This document shows, in pieces, positions 1 through 12,671 of a stretch of 64,000 nucleotides of DNA. Under the pieces are notes generated by a model. The model saw nothing but the letters and a program-made list of their open reading frames with translations, had not been told where the DNA came from and searched no databases. The position numbers and the translations under genes were made by a program. Positions within the stretch are counted from its first letter, which is position 1. Each line of letters opens with the position of its first letter. The DNA lies in the NCBI GenBank assembly GCA_037952775.1, contig JBANAY010000003.1, forward strand, positions 20,336,001-20,400,000, given 5' to 3'. This DNA comes from Clonostachys chloroleuca (lineage: Eukaryota; Ascomycota; Sordariomycetes; Hypocreales; Bionectriaceae).

Positions 1-3000
1 GTTCTACGGATCATCACGGCACTGCACACACACATCACAGGTTCGTGAGGGACCATCCATTGAGAGACAATAGACGCCTCTTGCCGGTTGCCCAAACCGC
101 CCGGCATGTCATGAGCGCACACCCGGCACCCGTGATTGGGCGCAGCCGGCCGATGGGGGATTGCGAGCGTGGCATCGTGAAACCCCCAACGGGCGGTCGT
201 TATGGTGTTGGGCTCGAGCTACATGGCTGCAGAGCAACAAGGAATGATCAATCCTCGGCTTGCTATTCTTTGCCCTCGCAAAGGGAGAGAGAGCCAAGTG
301 ACGTGTCAGAAGGTTCCTGCTTCCCCGGGAATTGCATCCAACCACCTGGACATGCTAAGCCTGACAATCAATATAGCCCCAGCAGCATGCACGCGTGCTG
401 CTGCCATATATGCACGATTGCCTTTTCGGCCTCGTTCTGCTTCATTCTTCCTTTGTATCCTCCCACCTCCCTTCCAGGCAGCGTAGCATTAGACGGATAG
501 CCGGACTCAATACCTTAATCCTCATGTATGCATACATGTGGATGGATGGATACGTTACCCCCATCCTCCCTTGGCCCTTGTGCGAAATACATGTATCCCG
601 CTGCCCACTTACCGGCCTGGGGATCTCGAATTGTAAAAAGATCTGGCTCGCACCATTCACTCGCTCCAACCTCAGCTGTCAGGGTCTGCCTGAAAGAGAA
701 GGGGGGAAACATCTACATAGTACCTCGGATAGAAGGAGCAATTGCCTCTTTCCTTCAGAACTCGCTCAGGTGAGAGGGCGTGTGCTTATTCGCTTCCCCC
801 AGCCCATGCCGACGGTGACCAAACCATGTTATCTCTTCTCTCTGCTATGAGAAGAAGGAAGGGGGGAAAGGGATGCAGAAAGCACCCTAGCCTATTCGGC
901 CGGGTCCCTCCAGCTGGCTCTCAGTGGCGCCTCAGCAGACTTGCCTTGGGGGGAGGATGGATGGATGGGGAGGGGATGTTGGAAAATGCCTCACTGCCGA
1001 CTCGAGACGAGACGAGACCAGCCCAGGCCCTGACTTCCCCCCACGCAGCACCGGACTGGTAAAATGACGCTCTGGTCTGCTTTCAATGCAGCTAGAGGAG
1101 CGGGATTTGTGTTTTGTTTAATTTCACCGACTCGAGCTCTACCGACTGCCTGACATGGTCCTGAGTCGTTGGCCCAGCTGCGAATTGGACATGGCACTGG
1201 CTGGCGAATGAGGCACCCTTGTTGCTGGCCCCGTACTTTTACTCGTCTATTTCTGATCTCTCCGGATCGACCCTCTTTCATTTATCCCATGGGAGCCCTT
1301 ATGATCATATTGTTCCCTGCGCATCTTCTTCTGAGCTAGGGAATAGGGAGCTGTAATAATGGCTTTGTAAGTCGTGTAATATTCTCCGCCTGGCGGGTAG
1401 ACCATCGTATTCGAACATTACTAGGCGCAGCGTCGATACATGGTTGGAGCTAGCATTGTTCTACAAATATATGCCTAGGTATGTTAAGGTAGGTACCTCC
1501 AAACTGCACAATGGAAACGGGCCTTCTTGCCTGCTCCGGAGGCTCTGGGGGTCCGACTCTTTGGGCACGCACCTGATCTGAATCGGTCCCAAAGGGGCAT
1601 CTGCCATTTCTCGAGTGACGTAATTCGGCCCTCTGAGTAAGAAGCATGGAAGCCTCCCTGATTGGCTGTGTTTGGGCTTGGTACCGGTACTTGCTGCTCT
1701 CTACAATCCCGCTATAAGCGCTTGCTTAGACTCGCTGTCAGCAGGCCCTGACCTGAACCCGTGCTATGGATCAGTTAAACTATAATCAGCTCACCCTGTA
1801 GCGCATCACCAAACACTTCCATCGCGCTCATCTTGCCACACAATTCGCCGTCAACCTCTGGTGATTGTCATCAGGGCCATTTGTCATTGATCCATCGTAA
1901 GACTTACACACGTGAATACCCATCATTCACGCTACTAGTTTCTCTCGGCTTCACATACTGACCTGTCAACAATAAAGTCCCAACCACGTTCTGCCAAGGC
2001 ACGAGCATGTCATAAGTCGCCACTTCGGGCCTTAACCCATGTGCCGCACAATCCAACAAAGTTATTGAGAAACTTAGATCCCATGAACCGAAAACTCTCT
2101 AAGAGATCCGCTGCTATTGCCGGCCGTTCCCGGTAGACTACGTGATACTATTCTCCGATATCATGACCCAAATGACGGCTCAGTAATGCCTGGGAGCTGA
2201 GCGTGAGCCCCATGTGACGTCGAGGCCGACCTGGCATCATGTAATTCTGGGCGTTTATGTGCTGCTTGCCTTCAAACTCCCATGTAGTTGTAGAACAAGT
2301 TTGGAAGCAATTTCTGGCCTGATCGAAGATCCTTGCCGGGCCCATCTTTTCCTGATGCTACACTCCATCGCTTGCCGCCCGGCCGACATAGGAGCACCAG
2401 ATATTCGGTAGTCATACAACGTATTCGCTCTACGGCCCTTGGGAGGTGGCCCTGCTACCCTCGGCGTGGGGCGGGTACTGCATATTTCCATGGTGTCATT
2501 GCAGCTTGGGTTGTGCGTGGTGTCAGTCTAGCGGCCCGGCAGCAGGGACATTCCACGTCCCCTCGGCGAGAGACCACAGTCTACTCTCACTCTCGATGAG
2601 AAGAAATCAAGTGGTTTTGGTCTATTTACTTTTCGTTGCAAATTAAGTTTCAGTGAAACGATATTTGCATCGTTGGTATTGGCCATAGCTAGTCAAAATC
2701 ACCGAGGGCTGAAGGCAATGTGTTTATTCCACAGTCAATACATACAAAACCATCTTTTATATGATGAAATCTAAGATTTGTAGAGATCAAAAGACTTGGG
2801 CAAAAACGACATGGCGCCTTGCAATCGATATAGATTTCCAGTGAAGCAACTCTCTTTGCATAGTTGATCTTGGTGCTCATCCACTACCACCATCTGGGGA
2901 CAACCCCACTACCGTCTCTATTCACTCTCCTTCCGCATCCTTGACTCGGGATAGGCCGGTGAAAATTGCCAGATTCCATTATCCTCGCCAAGCTTTATCC

Positions 3001-3857
3001 CCGGAGACGAACGGGGCCTGTAACCGTCACCTATAGGAAGAACTCCCCCTCAGACACTTGTGTCAAAGAGCCTTGCCCATAAAAGGTTCACGGCCAGAAG
3101 CACGCTCTCATAATCTATTCGCCACAGGTCAGTCTCAAGAGAGGAAGCTAAGTGGGAGTTGAGGGGGAAAGCTTACCGCCCCTGAGGCGATCAGAATTCC
3201 TCATTGTTCAGGTGATCGAAGCTGATGGTGATCAAGCCCGTCCACACAAAGCTGTTGCTGTGTGGGCGAGGGGCACGGCATAACTGGAAGTCGGTGGTGA
3301 AGGGACTGAGTCGGCTATGGGGGGAGTAACGTTAAACATGTCCCTAGCTACCCCTACCATTTGAGGACACAGCAGTCACAACCGTTGGTGTTTTACGCTG
3401 GGGTGGTTTCTAAACTCTTGATTTGAGGATGACCTCGTAAAGACACTTGATACTGCTGAAGAGCTTGGCAGCTAGTAATTATCTCGTGATTAGCAGTACA
3501 CACGCCGTACTATCAGTCTCTCCAGTATACTCTGAGCATCTTGTTTATCAACTAGGATTTATAGAAGGCTGGCCCAGTATAGGAGGAGTCAAAAGGCTAG
3601 TGAGCCTCTAAATCAAAGTACCCTCGAGAAAGGGGCAATATGATAATACGAAGGGATATACCTAGATTAAGTCCATAGGTCTTGTCGATAGTGTCGAAAC
3701 AAGTAGCAAACGCATTCATATCATCCTTATAGCTCTTCTTCATTTCGTCTAGCATCTGACCAGCGGTTCATCCTTAGCTCGCTGAAACCCGTGATATTTG
3801 TGACGATTCTATTAACGGTCAACAATGAATATTTATATTTTCACCAGTGAGTTTTTG
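1..3857. other. Gene-free segment
   Basis: I find no recognisable protein domain, tRNA or rRNA here. Open frames are short, start at arbitrary points and overlap on both strands with no shared theme. Base composition changes from mixed to AT-rich after about 2.6 kb, as in decayed repeat DNA. Confidence 0.5.
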
Positions 3858-4405
3858 TCAACTTATGCAAACCACGTTATACATGCGTCTCACGACGAGC
3901 AATGATTCCTTGATGGTGTCTGACACTTTATCAAGAGTATTCACGAGTTTCATATAAAGCAACTGAAAAAAATGAAAGACGTCAATGTTGCCAGCATGGA
4001 CAGCAGCTCCAAATACAAGAGTCCGGTAGCGGACTGTTAGCTTCGGCATTGCATTAGGGTGGCGAGCGGCCACTTTCATAAGGGAAACATATGGATTATC
4101 TCTTGTGGAATTCTTGGATGCCATTTGATCAGTTTCGTCGGGCCCCGATCGCCTTTGTGAATGGCACAACCCAGGGTGTCCGGAGGTCTCTCGAGATAGG
4201 CTTGATTCCTAGTTAGACCAAGTTAGTAAGGGCCACCACCCAGTTGAATTCGATCGCATGAGTCTCCGTTAAGCATGGCATTGCATCGCTTCTTGATGCC
4301 ATCTTTGATGACGGCTTTTTCCAGACAATAAAAATGAATCATCGTCGCCGGATCTAGGAACTTATGAGCAAGAAGAACGCCTTTGAAGTTGTCCACGGTA
4401 TACAT
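3858..4405 (-). pseudogene. Possible remnant of a protein-coding gene
   Basis: Two successive minus-strand open stretches (4405-4223, then 4169-3858) look more protein-like than their surroundings. The second contains a piece reading FGAAVHAGNIDVFHFF, which resembles one degenerate ankyrin repeat. A TTACTAAC branch-like sequence lies between them at about 4205-4215, but any intron there would be too short and no complete gene can be built. It could be a gene fragment or chance. Confidence 0.2.
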
Positions 4406-5696
4406 TGAGGGTTTTTCTTACCATGATGATAGTCAACTTCTCCTCTACGCTCGCCTCTGACTGCCCAAAGTAACTACATCACGCAATACCGTGAGACAAG
4501 ACTATATGCGAGCTTGGAAATCATTATCGGTCTAGATCTTGGGTTCCCGAATCTTGAAATCCTAACTGCTTGCTTCTGGGCTCTTCGCAGAATCCATTTT
4601 GCTATACAATTCCAAGACAAAGCGAAAAGCGTGGGACAATGAATTGAGGCATCAATAATTTTCTCAGCAGCTCTACTTTACACGCTTGACATGGCAGAGG
4701 TTTACAGTTAGTTCCAGACAGTTTCAACTCGGACTTTATCTAGACCCTTGGCTTTCATTCCATATACACGGAATGAAACATCTTATCACTGTATTGCCCT
4801 GTCTAGAGCGTACTTTTTGGTTAGAGTAGGGGATATATATTAAACGCCGCACTAGCTCAATAATTATTTCTGCATTTGCTTATTCCCCTGCCAAAGTTCG
4901 TTCTATCATCACTATACTCCAACTTGAGCACTCTGTCCTAGGTATGGGAGATTGAAGCGATTCAGGGTGCCACATGAACATCTCCGAGGCGGCCGTTGTC
5001 CGGCTTAATAGACTCGCCATTTTGTCGGAAGCGAGGAGATATCACAAGCAACTGCAAGGTGCGAATGCGGGTCTTTGGCGACCATCCTGAACTTACTGGT
5101 TCGCTTTTCTAATTCCCTTCGATACTGTAGGACGTCCATACGCTACAGACCTGGAATTCGCACAAGAAGCACTAACCCTCAGTTTTTCGCTTCTCTTCAC
5201 TACTGAGACAGACAGTATTTGCATCAAGATCTTCCTCAGGCATACGCCCAAGATATCCTGGCCAAAGTTTAATAAAGCCAAGATCTACTCTACAGATAGA
5301 TCTTTCAGATGTATTAGCTATTCCTTTATTTAGGGGTTTTAAACCACTTGATAAGATCAGGTTCATCAGCCTGACCAGTCTGATCAAGCTACTAGATCAG
5401 AACCACCTTTACCCAACCAGTATATCTTAGATTGCCCATAGTTATCCTTAGCTTTATCTTACAAGCCCAGATGGCCTTTCGACCTTTAAGAGAAAACACC
5501 AGGATACTATTGTCTTGAGCTCGGTTAAAGTACTTGGATTGGTATAAGATAAAGGAAAGAATCTAGGGAAAAAGAGTAGCTTAAATACTTATTTCAGAAG
5601 TAGATTATCCTGATAGTAAGTCCGTTATCAGGAGAAAGGTTTATAGACTTTTACTTCTATATAATTACAGTCTTTGATTAATAAAGCTTTAAAAAA
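4406..5696. other. AT-rich decayed DNA, no gene
   Basis: No coding region is supported. From about 5280 the sequence becomes strongly AT-rich and dense in TA dinucleotides, with stops in all frames. This fits a transposon or repeat mutated beyond recognition. No terminal repeats or transposase motifs were found. Confidence 0.45.
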
Positions 5697-6053
5697 ATTG
5701 TATTGAGATATCGGGTCTAATATCTTCTATTGTTATTTAACTTTATGCTCGAACTCTATTCCGCACTGATCCTCAAATTGAAGGCTCTCATAGAGAAAAG
5801 TCATACTGGTGGGAATAAAATTGGTGGATGAACTTTCGAATAAACGGCCGATTAACCTTGGCCTGTAAGTATATCAAACAGTCTTGGCACCTGGCGTCTA
5901 GTTGATGATTAACACCCCTTTATAGAGTGACTCTTGGAACATTTGGTATTCAAAAAGCCCATGGGTCCTCCCAGAGGGTGGCTCTGGCCACTGTTTATTC
6001 ATTGTGTTGAGATGTCGGGTCTGGCATCTTCCATTGACTCGAACTCTCTTCCG
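5697..6053. repeat. Diverged direct duplication with RIP-type changes
   Basis: The stretch starting at 5697 (up to about 5763) and the one at 6001-6053 are copies of each other. Where they differ, the first copy mostly has TA where the second has TG or CA (GTGTTGAG versus GTATTGAG, GATGTCGG versus GATATCGG, TTCCATTG versus TTCTATTG). That pattern is the mark of repeat-induced point mutation at CpA sites. The element type is unknown; it could be a pair of long-terminal-repeat remnants. Confidence 0.55.
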
Positions 6054-6305
6054 TTCTGGCCACTGTTACCATAGGTGGGCTATCCAGTCGCACCAGACAG
6101 GCTCCAGCGCCGGTGCAGTCTTTGGATAGGACAGTAGAATTTCACACGATAGCTTAGAGACGATAGTTCATCTCTTGCTGTGTCGCGGTGATTTTTCCAG
6201 GACTATACGCCGCTTGAATTCCGATCTGTGAGTTCGCATCCCTTGGAGAAACTGGGCTTTGGCTTGGGCGACGTATGTCTTACATCCACAAAAGTTGTAG
6301 TTCTG

Positions 6306-6326
6306 AAAAAAAAAAAAAAAAAAAAA
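6306..6326 (+). repeat. Poly(A) tract, 21 bp
   Basis: An uninterrupted run of A. It may be a simple repeat or the tail of an old retroposed sequence; no LINE or SINE body is recognisable upstream. Confidence 0.9.
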
Positions 6327-6825
6327 CTAACTATCTTATCCGTATAAATACACTGCTCCCATGCGCGAGGTCACATTATGAAGAGCTTGTTTCTCAATTT
6401 TGTATAGGCAGGGCATTCGAACATTACCTTAGTGCACTGTGCTCGAGCTAATACGTGAGGCTTCCGTGACATGTATTGCAAGGGAACTTGTGCAATGGCT
6501 TTAATAAAGGTACACTCAGCTTGTGGTAAATGTTACATCTACACTGACCAGCCTCATGCGACCGTACACACCGCGCTGAGTGATACTGGCAACGGCTGTG
6601 TCAGGTGCAGTATTGCTCCGAGCGGAAATGTCTATGATGAGCTAATTTTGACGGGCTCATCCACGCTGGCCAGAGAGGGTGCATCGTACAAGTTTCGGCA
6701 TCCCCAACTACCTGGCAAAGGGATATCTGGCGGGGTGTGTTGCGCATTGCAGCAGCTTCTCACGCGGACCACCACAACAAGAGCAGCTCAGCCGGCTCTC
6801 CACGTGACTGTTGGCGTCTTGGTCG

Positions 6826-6905
6826 GGCCTGCAGCAATCGCTCCGTCATACCGAGGAACAGCCGGGTCAGGTCCGCACGATGGCGATTGGGTCGGGTCTA
6901 TACAT
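6826..6905 (+). repeat. Isolated copy of the 43-bp repeat family
   Basis: Contains GGTCGGGCCTGCAGCAATCG followed by CTCCGTC, then GGGTCAGGTCCGCA. It matches the core of the array at 8256-9115 (CAGGNCTGCAGCAATCGCTC). Confidence 0.5.
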
Positions 6906-7649
6906 AGCTGTTACAACTTACAGTGAGAGAGATATAGATAGGTAGGTAGGCTGTTGTAAAGCCGAGAGATTCCCGATTGATGAGATGAAGTTGTAGTGAG
7001 CTGGGGCTAGTCGAAATGGAAACTCACGTGACTGCATCCAAATTCTCGCCTGGCTGCGAAGCAACCGCGAGAAACGCGTCTCTGGGTCTCATCTGCTAAG
7101 CCTCAAGCCCGATCATCAGGGGAAAATTATCGCCATCTATAGGCCTTCTTGCATTATTAGTTCTGGATGGACCAGAGCAATAAGCTGCGTAAGCTTTTCT
7201 AAATGTGTATAGCTCAATTAAAAGCCAGATTCAGGCTCCAGCCCCCTTCTCTTCCATAGGGTACCCTATAGCCACAAGACTGAAATCATGGGTAAAAAAA
7301 AACCAGGCTGAAAAAGCATGGGCTGCACACTACTATCGCGCGCAGAGGGTTTATGGACATTACTTGGGACAGCCTGTTGAGCGCTAGCACTGTGACTGAC
7401 AGTAAATGTTTTGGATATTCCGGGTCTTGGTAAGGCAGTCAAAGGGCTGCAGGTGATTTACTTGTCAGGCTCGTGGGCGGTTGGAAGCCTAACAGTCCAA
7501 GCTGTGAGAAACCCCGCACACTGTTGGGTTACTACATATTGTGACTATAGCTCCTCCGCAGCTAGATTACGGGTACAGCTACGGCTGCGGCTAGATAAAT
7601 AGTAGAAAATCAATTGTGATAGCAGTAGACAGGAAGGTTAAGTTCGTAG

Positions 7650-7860
7650 CAATTGGATGTCGCAGCGGCATACCGCCGGGTCAGCTTCGCAGCGATCGCT
7701 CGTGTTGATGAGGGACAGCTAGGTCAGCTTGCGCCAATCGCTCACCATCACAAGAGACACGCTGATCAGCTTGGTAGCTATCGCTTGCCATGAAGAAAGA
7801 TAGAAGAGTCAGCTAGGCGGGCTACGAAGGTAATCCATGCAGGCAGCTGTCTTTCCAACT
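7650..7860 (+). repeat. Degenerate cluster of the 43-bp repeat family
   Basis: Three to four loosely spaced units share the core GTCAGCTT-GCAGCGATCGCTCG or a variant (about 7690, 7735 and 7770). Spacing is about 40-50 bp. They are more diverged than the main array downstream. Confidence 0.5.
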
Positions 7861-8255
7861 GGAAAGAAACGCACAAGAGAGAGAGAGAGGGCAGTTGCGA
7901 TAGCTGCAGCCAACAGGCTATTGGTCTTGAAACAAGGTTAGACTTCTGAAAGCACTATAGACAGCGATAAAAGCGAATAGGGCTTTGCGGTTGATAGTAT
8001 GCTTAGTTTAACAACTATTAGGTCCCTCGCGGCCTGTTTGACTAGGTAACAGGCTGTTGAGTTATCGAAAGAAGGTTAGGTTGAGCTTAACGCTTCTAGG
8101 GAGAACCTAAACGTCGACGCCCTGGTCTCGAAGTTCAACGCCGCTAGTACATTCCAGGCTCTACCTAGTATCCAAAAGTAAAATCCATCCCTTGCTCAGT
8201 AATACAGGGAAGATATAAGCAGGCTCCAACAACTATCGGAAGATTGATAACAGTT

Positions 8256-9115
8256 ATAGCAACCGCTCATCGCTGTAGTAGACAAAGAGGTCTCGCTTGT
8301 AGCAATAGTCCATGGTGTTGGAGGCCGAGGCTGTTCATGGCTCCAGCAAACGGTCGCCGAGTTGGAGGACAGGCCATTCACTGCTATAGTAGTACTCGAT
8401 CGCTCGCCGCGTTGGAGGACAGACTGTTCGTTGTGTCGGAAGGCGGCTGTTCAGGTCTGCAGCAATCGCTCGCCGTATCAGAGGATAGGCTGTCTATGGA
8501 TACAGCAATCGCTCGTTCGCTCGCGACGTCGGAGGATAGGTTGTTCAGTGCTAGAGCAATCGCTCGATCGCTCGCCATGTCGGAGGACGGGCTGTTCGTC
8601 GTGTCGGAGGGACGGCTGTCAAGGGCTGTAGTAGTCGCTTCGCGACCGATCGCTCGCTGCGTCAGAAGACAGGTTGTTCAGGGCTGTAGTAGTCGCTCGA
8701 TCGCTCGCTGTGTCGGAAAACAGGTTGTTCAAGGCTGCAGAAGTCGCTCATCTTATCGGAAGACAGGCTGTTCACGGCCATAGTAATTACTTGCCGCGTC
8801 GGAGGATAGTCTGCTCAGGGCTGCAACAATCACTTGGTCACTCGCCATGTCGGAGGACGGGATGAAGACAGGCTGTTCAGGGTTGCAACAATCGCTCGCC
8901 GCATCAGAGGATGGGCTGCCTAGGGCTATAGCAATCGCTCACCGCTGTGGCGGGCAGAGAGGTCGGGCTCGTAGCAACCGCTCGTCATGTCGGAGGATGA
9001 GGGTGTTCACGGCTACAGCAATCGCTCGCTGCGTTGGAAAGACGGGTTGTTCAGGGCGGTAGCAGTCGCTCGTTGCGTCGGAAGTCTGCAGCAATCGCTT
9101 GTCGGAATGAGGATA
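8256..9115 (+). repeat. Minisatellite array, about 43-bp unit
   Basis: Roughly 18-20 tandem, diverged units. The approximate consensus is GCAATCGCTCGCCGCGTCGG then AGGACAGGCTGTTCAGGGCTGTA. Some units carry extra TCGCTCG or GATCGCTCG insertions. Because 43 is not a multiple of three the reading frame changes every unit, so the open frames crossing it are by-products. The array is GC-rich within an AT-rich arm. Confidence 0.85.
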
Positions 9116-11339
9116 TTGGTTGTGGTGATAATCTAATGAAATATCGTTGCTCTATCAAGTACGTGGGAATGGGTAGATTTTAGTTGCAGAGGCAAGAGCT
9201 CAAAGCCGACTAGCGGCGTCGATCCTCAAGAACGGGTGGGGGAGAGGGGCGATTTCTCGATCGCGCTAATTAATCTAAAATGAACAGCGCAAGAACCTCA
9301 TCATTCACCGTGATGGATTACTATTTCTAGATGTACAGCCTCTCATTGTATTGAAGATTCATGTGTTAAAGTCAGGTGTGTTGCACGCTAGCAAAGAAAC
9401 GGCTGATTGTCCCCCTCAATCAGCTCAGCTGCCGGATGCTCCTGGTACGAACTGAACGTATTTGCATTCAGGCGTGCTCGAGTTGCTAAAGGCTGTGCAG
9501 TCCACAGGGGCAGACCCGTATTTGACCCCTGTTCTTGGTAAAACGAGGATCTCATCCAAGGCACTTTCATGCCGCGGTTTCTAAGCTCACTGCGCCGGGA
9601 ATCCCAAGAACGATGTTTGCGTGAATTTGTGCTCGTGGTTCGCCTCAGAGGTTGTTTCATGGGATTCAGGCAGTTAAGACCTGTTGGAGCTTATCTGGAT
9701 CACTGTACGCACCATCACACAGGCTACATTAGGGTTATCCAACTGCTTATCGAGAGCGGCTGGACAGCTAACACATCGAGGGTGGCCTCCCTCCAAGATG
9801 ATTGCTGATTTTTTTCGTGCGGGGTTGCTCGTTATCTTGGACTGTCCTGTGTGCGCGTAAGCATACCTGGGCCGGGTGTTGAGGGAACGTGCTTGAGGCA
9901 GCGTATCAAAGATCAGCGGGCTGTTGTACGAGAGTCTGATCAAGCGAAGATGCATTGCCTTCCACAAGAGGCACTTACTCTCCTCGCGGATCTGCAGGGC
10001 CAGTCAAGGATAACTTTGGCCAGTTCAGCCGTGTAAGCCCGGGGGAAGCGCCCAGCAACTCCAAGCCCAACAAGCAGCAGGCTCGACTGACCTAACCACT
10101 CCCATTCAACCGCGACCAACAGTAAGTGGCGCGGCCACTCCTGTTCGGGACACCCCAGGGTAACGGCTGGGGTTCCGCTGCCCAGGGCGAGATGGCAGCA
10201 AACCAGGCACGGTATCATCCCTCGTGCCCATATCATCGTTGCACTTGTTTCACCTGTCCTTGCCCCTGCCACTCCAGGATTCCTCGCACCTGAGATCCTC
10301 TTTTTATCAGGGCGTACCTAGGTGCGCTGGGTTGAGTCTGGTATAGATGGTTATCGGCTAAGCAGGCGATATTGGCTGCGGTTGAGCTTGACTTGTTGCT
10401 TCGGCGGAAGGAATATGATGCACTGGCGGTCTTCAAAGGCATCGATGGTAGATGGGTCATATGTATACCACATTACTCAGCAGGTAGAACGAGTATACGT
10501 ATTGAGATGGGGAGAATAATTTAGCACTCGCATTCAATCTTTTTGCTCCATGACGCTCGATGACATCTGGCCACGGAGGCCATCCAAAGTTCGCGCTGCT
10601 GGCACCAGACCACAGTGCTGTTGTCATGGCGGGAGGGGACTGGAATTCCTGGCAGCTGAATGTTTCAAAGAGCAAGAGAAATGGCTATGAAGGCTCTCAC
10701 CTGTGGTACTAGTATATGCACGTGCATACCTACGGTATTCTTGCGTGGATTTTTAGTACTGGCACAACTGATGCTGGGTAGGCAAGATTGGGGTGGTGTT
10801 CTATGATTACCTTTCAAGTAGGTACCTAAGCTGCGGTGATGCGCCCCTGCTACAGTGGACGCTGAGCCCTTGCCATCTGTTCAAAGTTCGTAGTGTTGGG
10901 ACGTCCATCATGACATTACCTCGCCTTACACTCGCTCGACGCAGTGGTTCGACATGCACGTCCCACGCCATATACCCGTGCAAAATTTTTATCCCCCACT
11001 AGATCCGGGCGGGTGTGAAGCATAGTCGTGCTGATTGTGTCGTAACTCAACCTTATCGCATCGTGACAGCCAAGCAACTTCAGAAGCTGAAATTAGCTCC
11101 TTGTGACTATATGGCCCGAATGTCCACGTGCTGTCACTAGAATAGGATAAAACCAGATATACCCAAGACAAACGTACAACCATACCAGTACTAGGTACAC
11201 ATACATATCTTTGGCAGCAATGTTGAACGTGACACACTCATTAGGCGCTATTGGGCAGAACCCGAAAATCGACGCCGCAAGTAGCGCCTACCTAGCATTT
11301 GTGACTAAAAACCTACCCCTGCGCGCAGTGGCATAAAGA
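9116..11339. other. No gene recognised
   Basis: Only short overlapping frames on both strands, with no family resemblance, supported intron series or RNA gene. Confidence 0.45.
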
Positions 11340-11465
11340 TACAAGGCGGCGACTAGTCGTCGCAGCAACAGATAGGCTGGTCAGGTCTGCAGCGATCGCT
11401 TGTCGTGATTAGAGACAGAGGCTGGGCGTGCCGGTCAGGACCGTAGCGACGAGCATGCAGCGGAC
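11340..11465 (+). repeat. Outlying copies of the 43-bp repeat family
   Basis: Two to three units with the core GGTCAGGTCTGCAGCGATCG then CTTGTCGTG, followed by GGTCAGGACCGTAGCGACGA. They share the GGTCAGG and GCAGCGATCGCT modules with the arrays at 7.65 and 8.26 kb. Confidence 0.5.
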
Positions 11466-12671
11466 AGAGAGCACAGTGGATAGGTGGCTACCTAAGGTAG
11501 TGAGGAGGTGACCGCTGTAACCCAGAACAACCAATCTTCCGGCGCCTTGAGCGGCTCTTGGGGCACTAAACTAGCCCTAAACCCTGTCTACTACAGCGAT
11601 TAGCAGGTCATTATGTCGCTATGGACGGCACTAAATAACCCGCACGTCCTCTAAAACGTCGACGACCTGACACGCCGCGGCTGCTCACGTTACGCCACTG
11701 ACTGCCAAAAAAATAACACTGTCGTGCGAACAGCCAGGAGCTAGCTCGAGCAATCTGACATAACCCTCCCTTGCTTCGAAACCCAGCCAGTGGATGGTTG
11801 GTCAGTCAACAGGCGCGCACGTGAGGTCAAGTCTCTTATAGGTCTTCACTGTAGATATTATTCGCCAATCTACGCGGCTGAGAGTCAGAAGGGAGGCCCT
11901 ATGCAATATTGGTTGAGTAGTAACGTCGAATTTGCATCGTGATTTCGGAGCAGTGATGGTTGCGGCTTGAACTAGGCGCGCAGTCACGCAATAATCACAT
12001 GAGCAACAGGGTGGAACATGGAGCTCACTAAGTGGATCGATCATTGGTATTCTGAACATTGAGACCGGCATTATGAAATTTGGGATCACCAGGAGGCGCT
12101 AATCTACGATGGGAGTAGTATATTGTGGCCTGTTATTGTTGGTGTAGTTAACTATGATCGAGGTTGGGCTCTCCGTTGTTATATCAGGCGTCTTTCATTA
12201 ATGTGATTTCCTTATCGAATGTAGTCACGAGCTGCCTAGGTAGGCTAGAGTTTACAAAATGATTATCTGCAAAAGAGGAATGTTCGGGATTTCTGGACCT
12301 AGGTGACGGCGTTATTGTGCGCCTTTCTGTCCTAGAAGACAAGCATACAAGAGAAAGGGGCTCTACATGCTGGTATGAGTGTTTAGAGGAAGTAAAGGGG
12401 CGGAAAGCGATGGAACACATGAACAATAGTAGCTTTGAAAGAGCGAGAATCTCACCGGGAAACCCATTCATTTTGGCGCCTACGTGGACAGAGCTATCTA
12501 TAGGCACAAAATCCCGAGCTAGAAGCAAATCAATGTAGATTAGAGTTTGGACAATAGGTCAAAGAGTGCGACGTGGCGCATGTGACAGCCCCTGAGGGTG
12601 TTTGTCTGCTCGTTGATGTCTACCTAGGTAGTTTTAGCTGGAAGGTGAGTGAGCCATACAATCACATACGC

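Noticed and set aside
45..500. 151-aa plus-strand frame at the left edge
   Set aside because: No domain, overlaps frames of equal quality on both strands, composition not coding-like.
8244..8783. 179-aa open frame with repeated RLF/SED-like peptides
   Set aside because: It only reads through the 43-bp minisatellite, whose unit is not a multiple of three and is open in other frames too.
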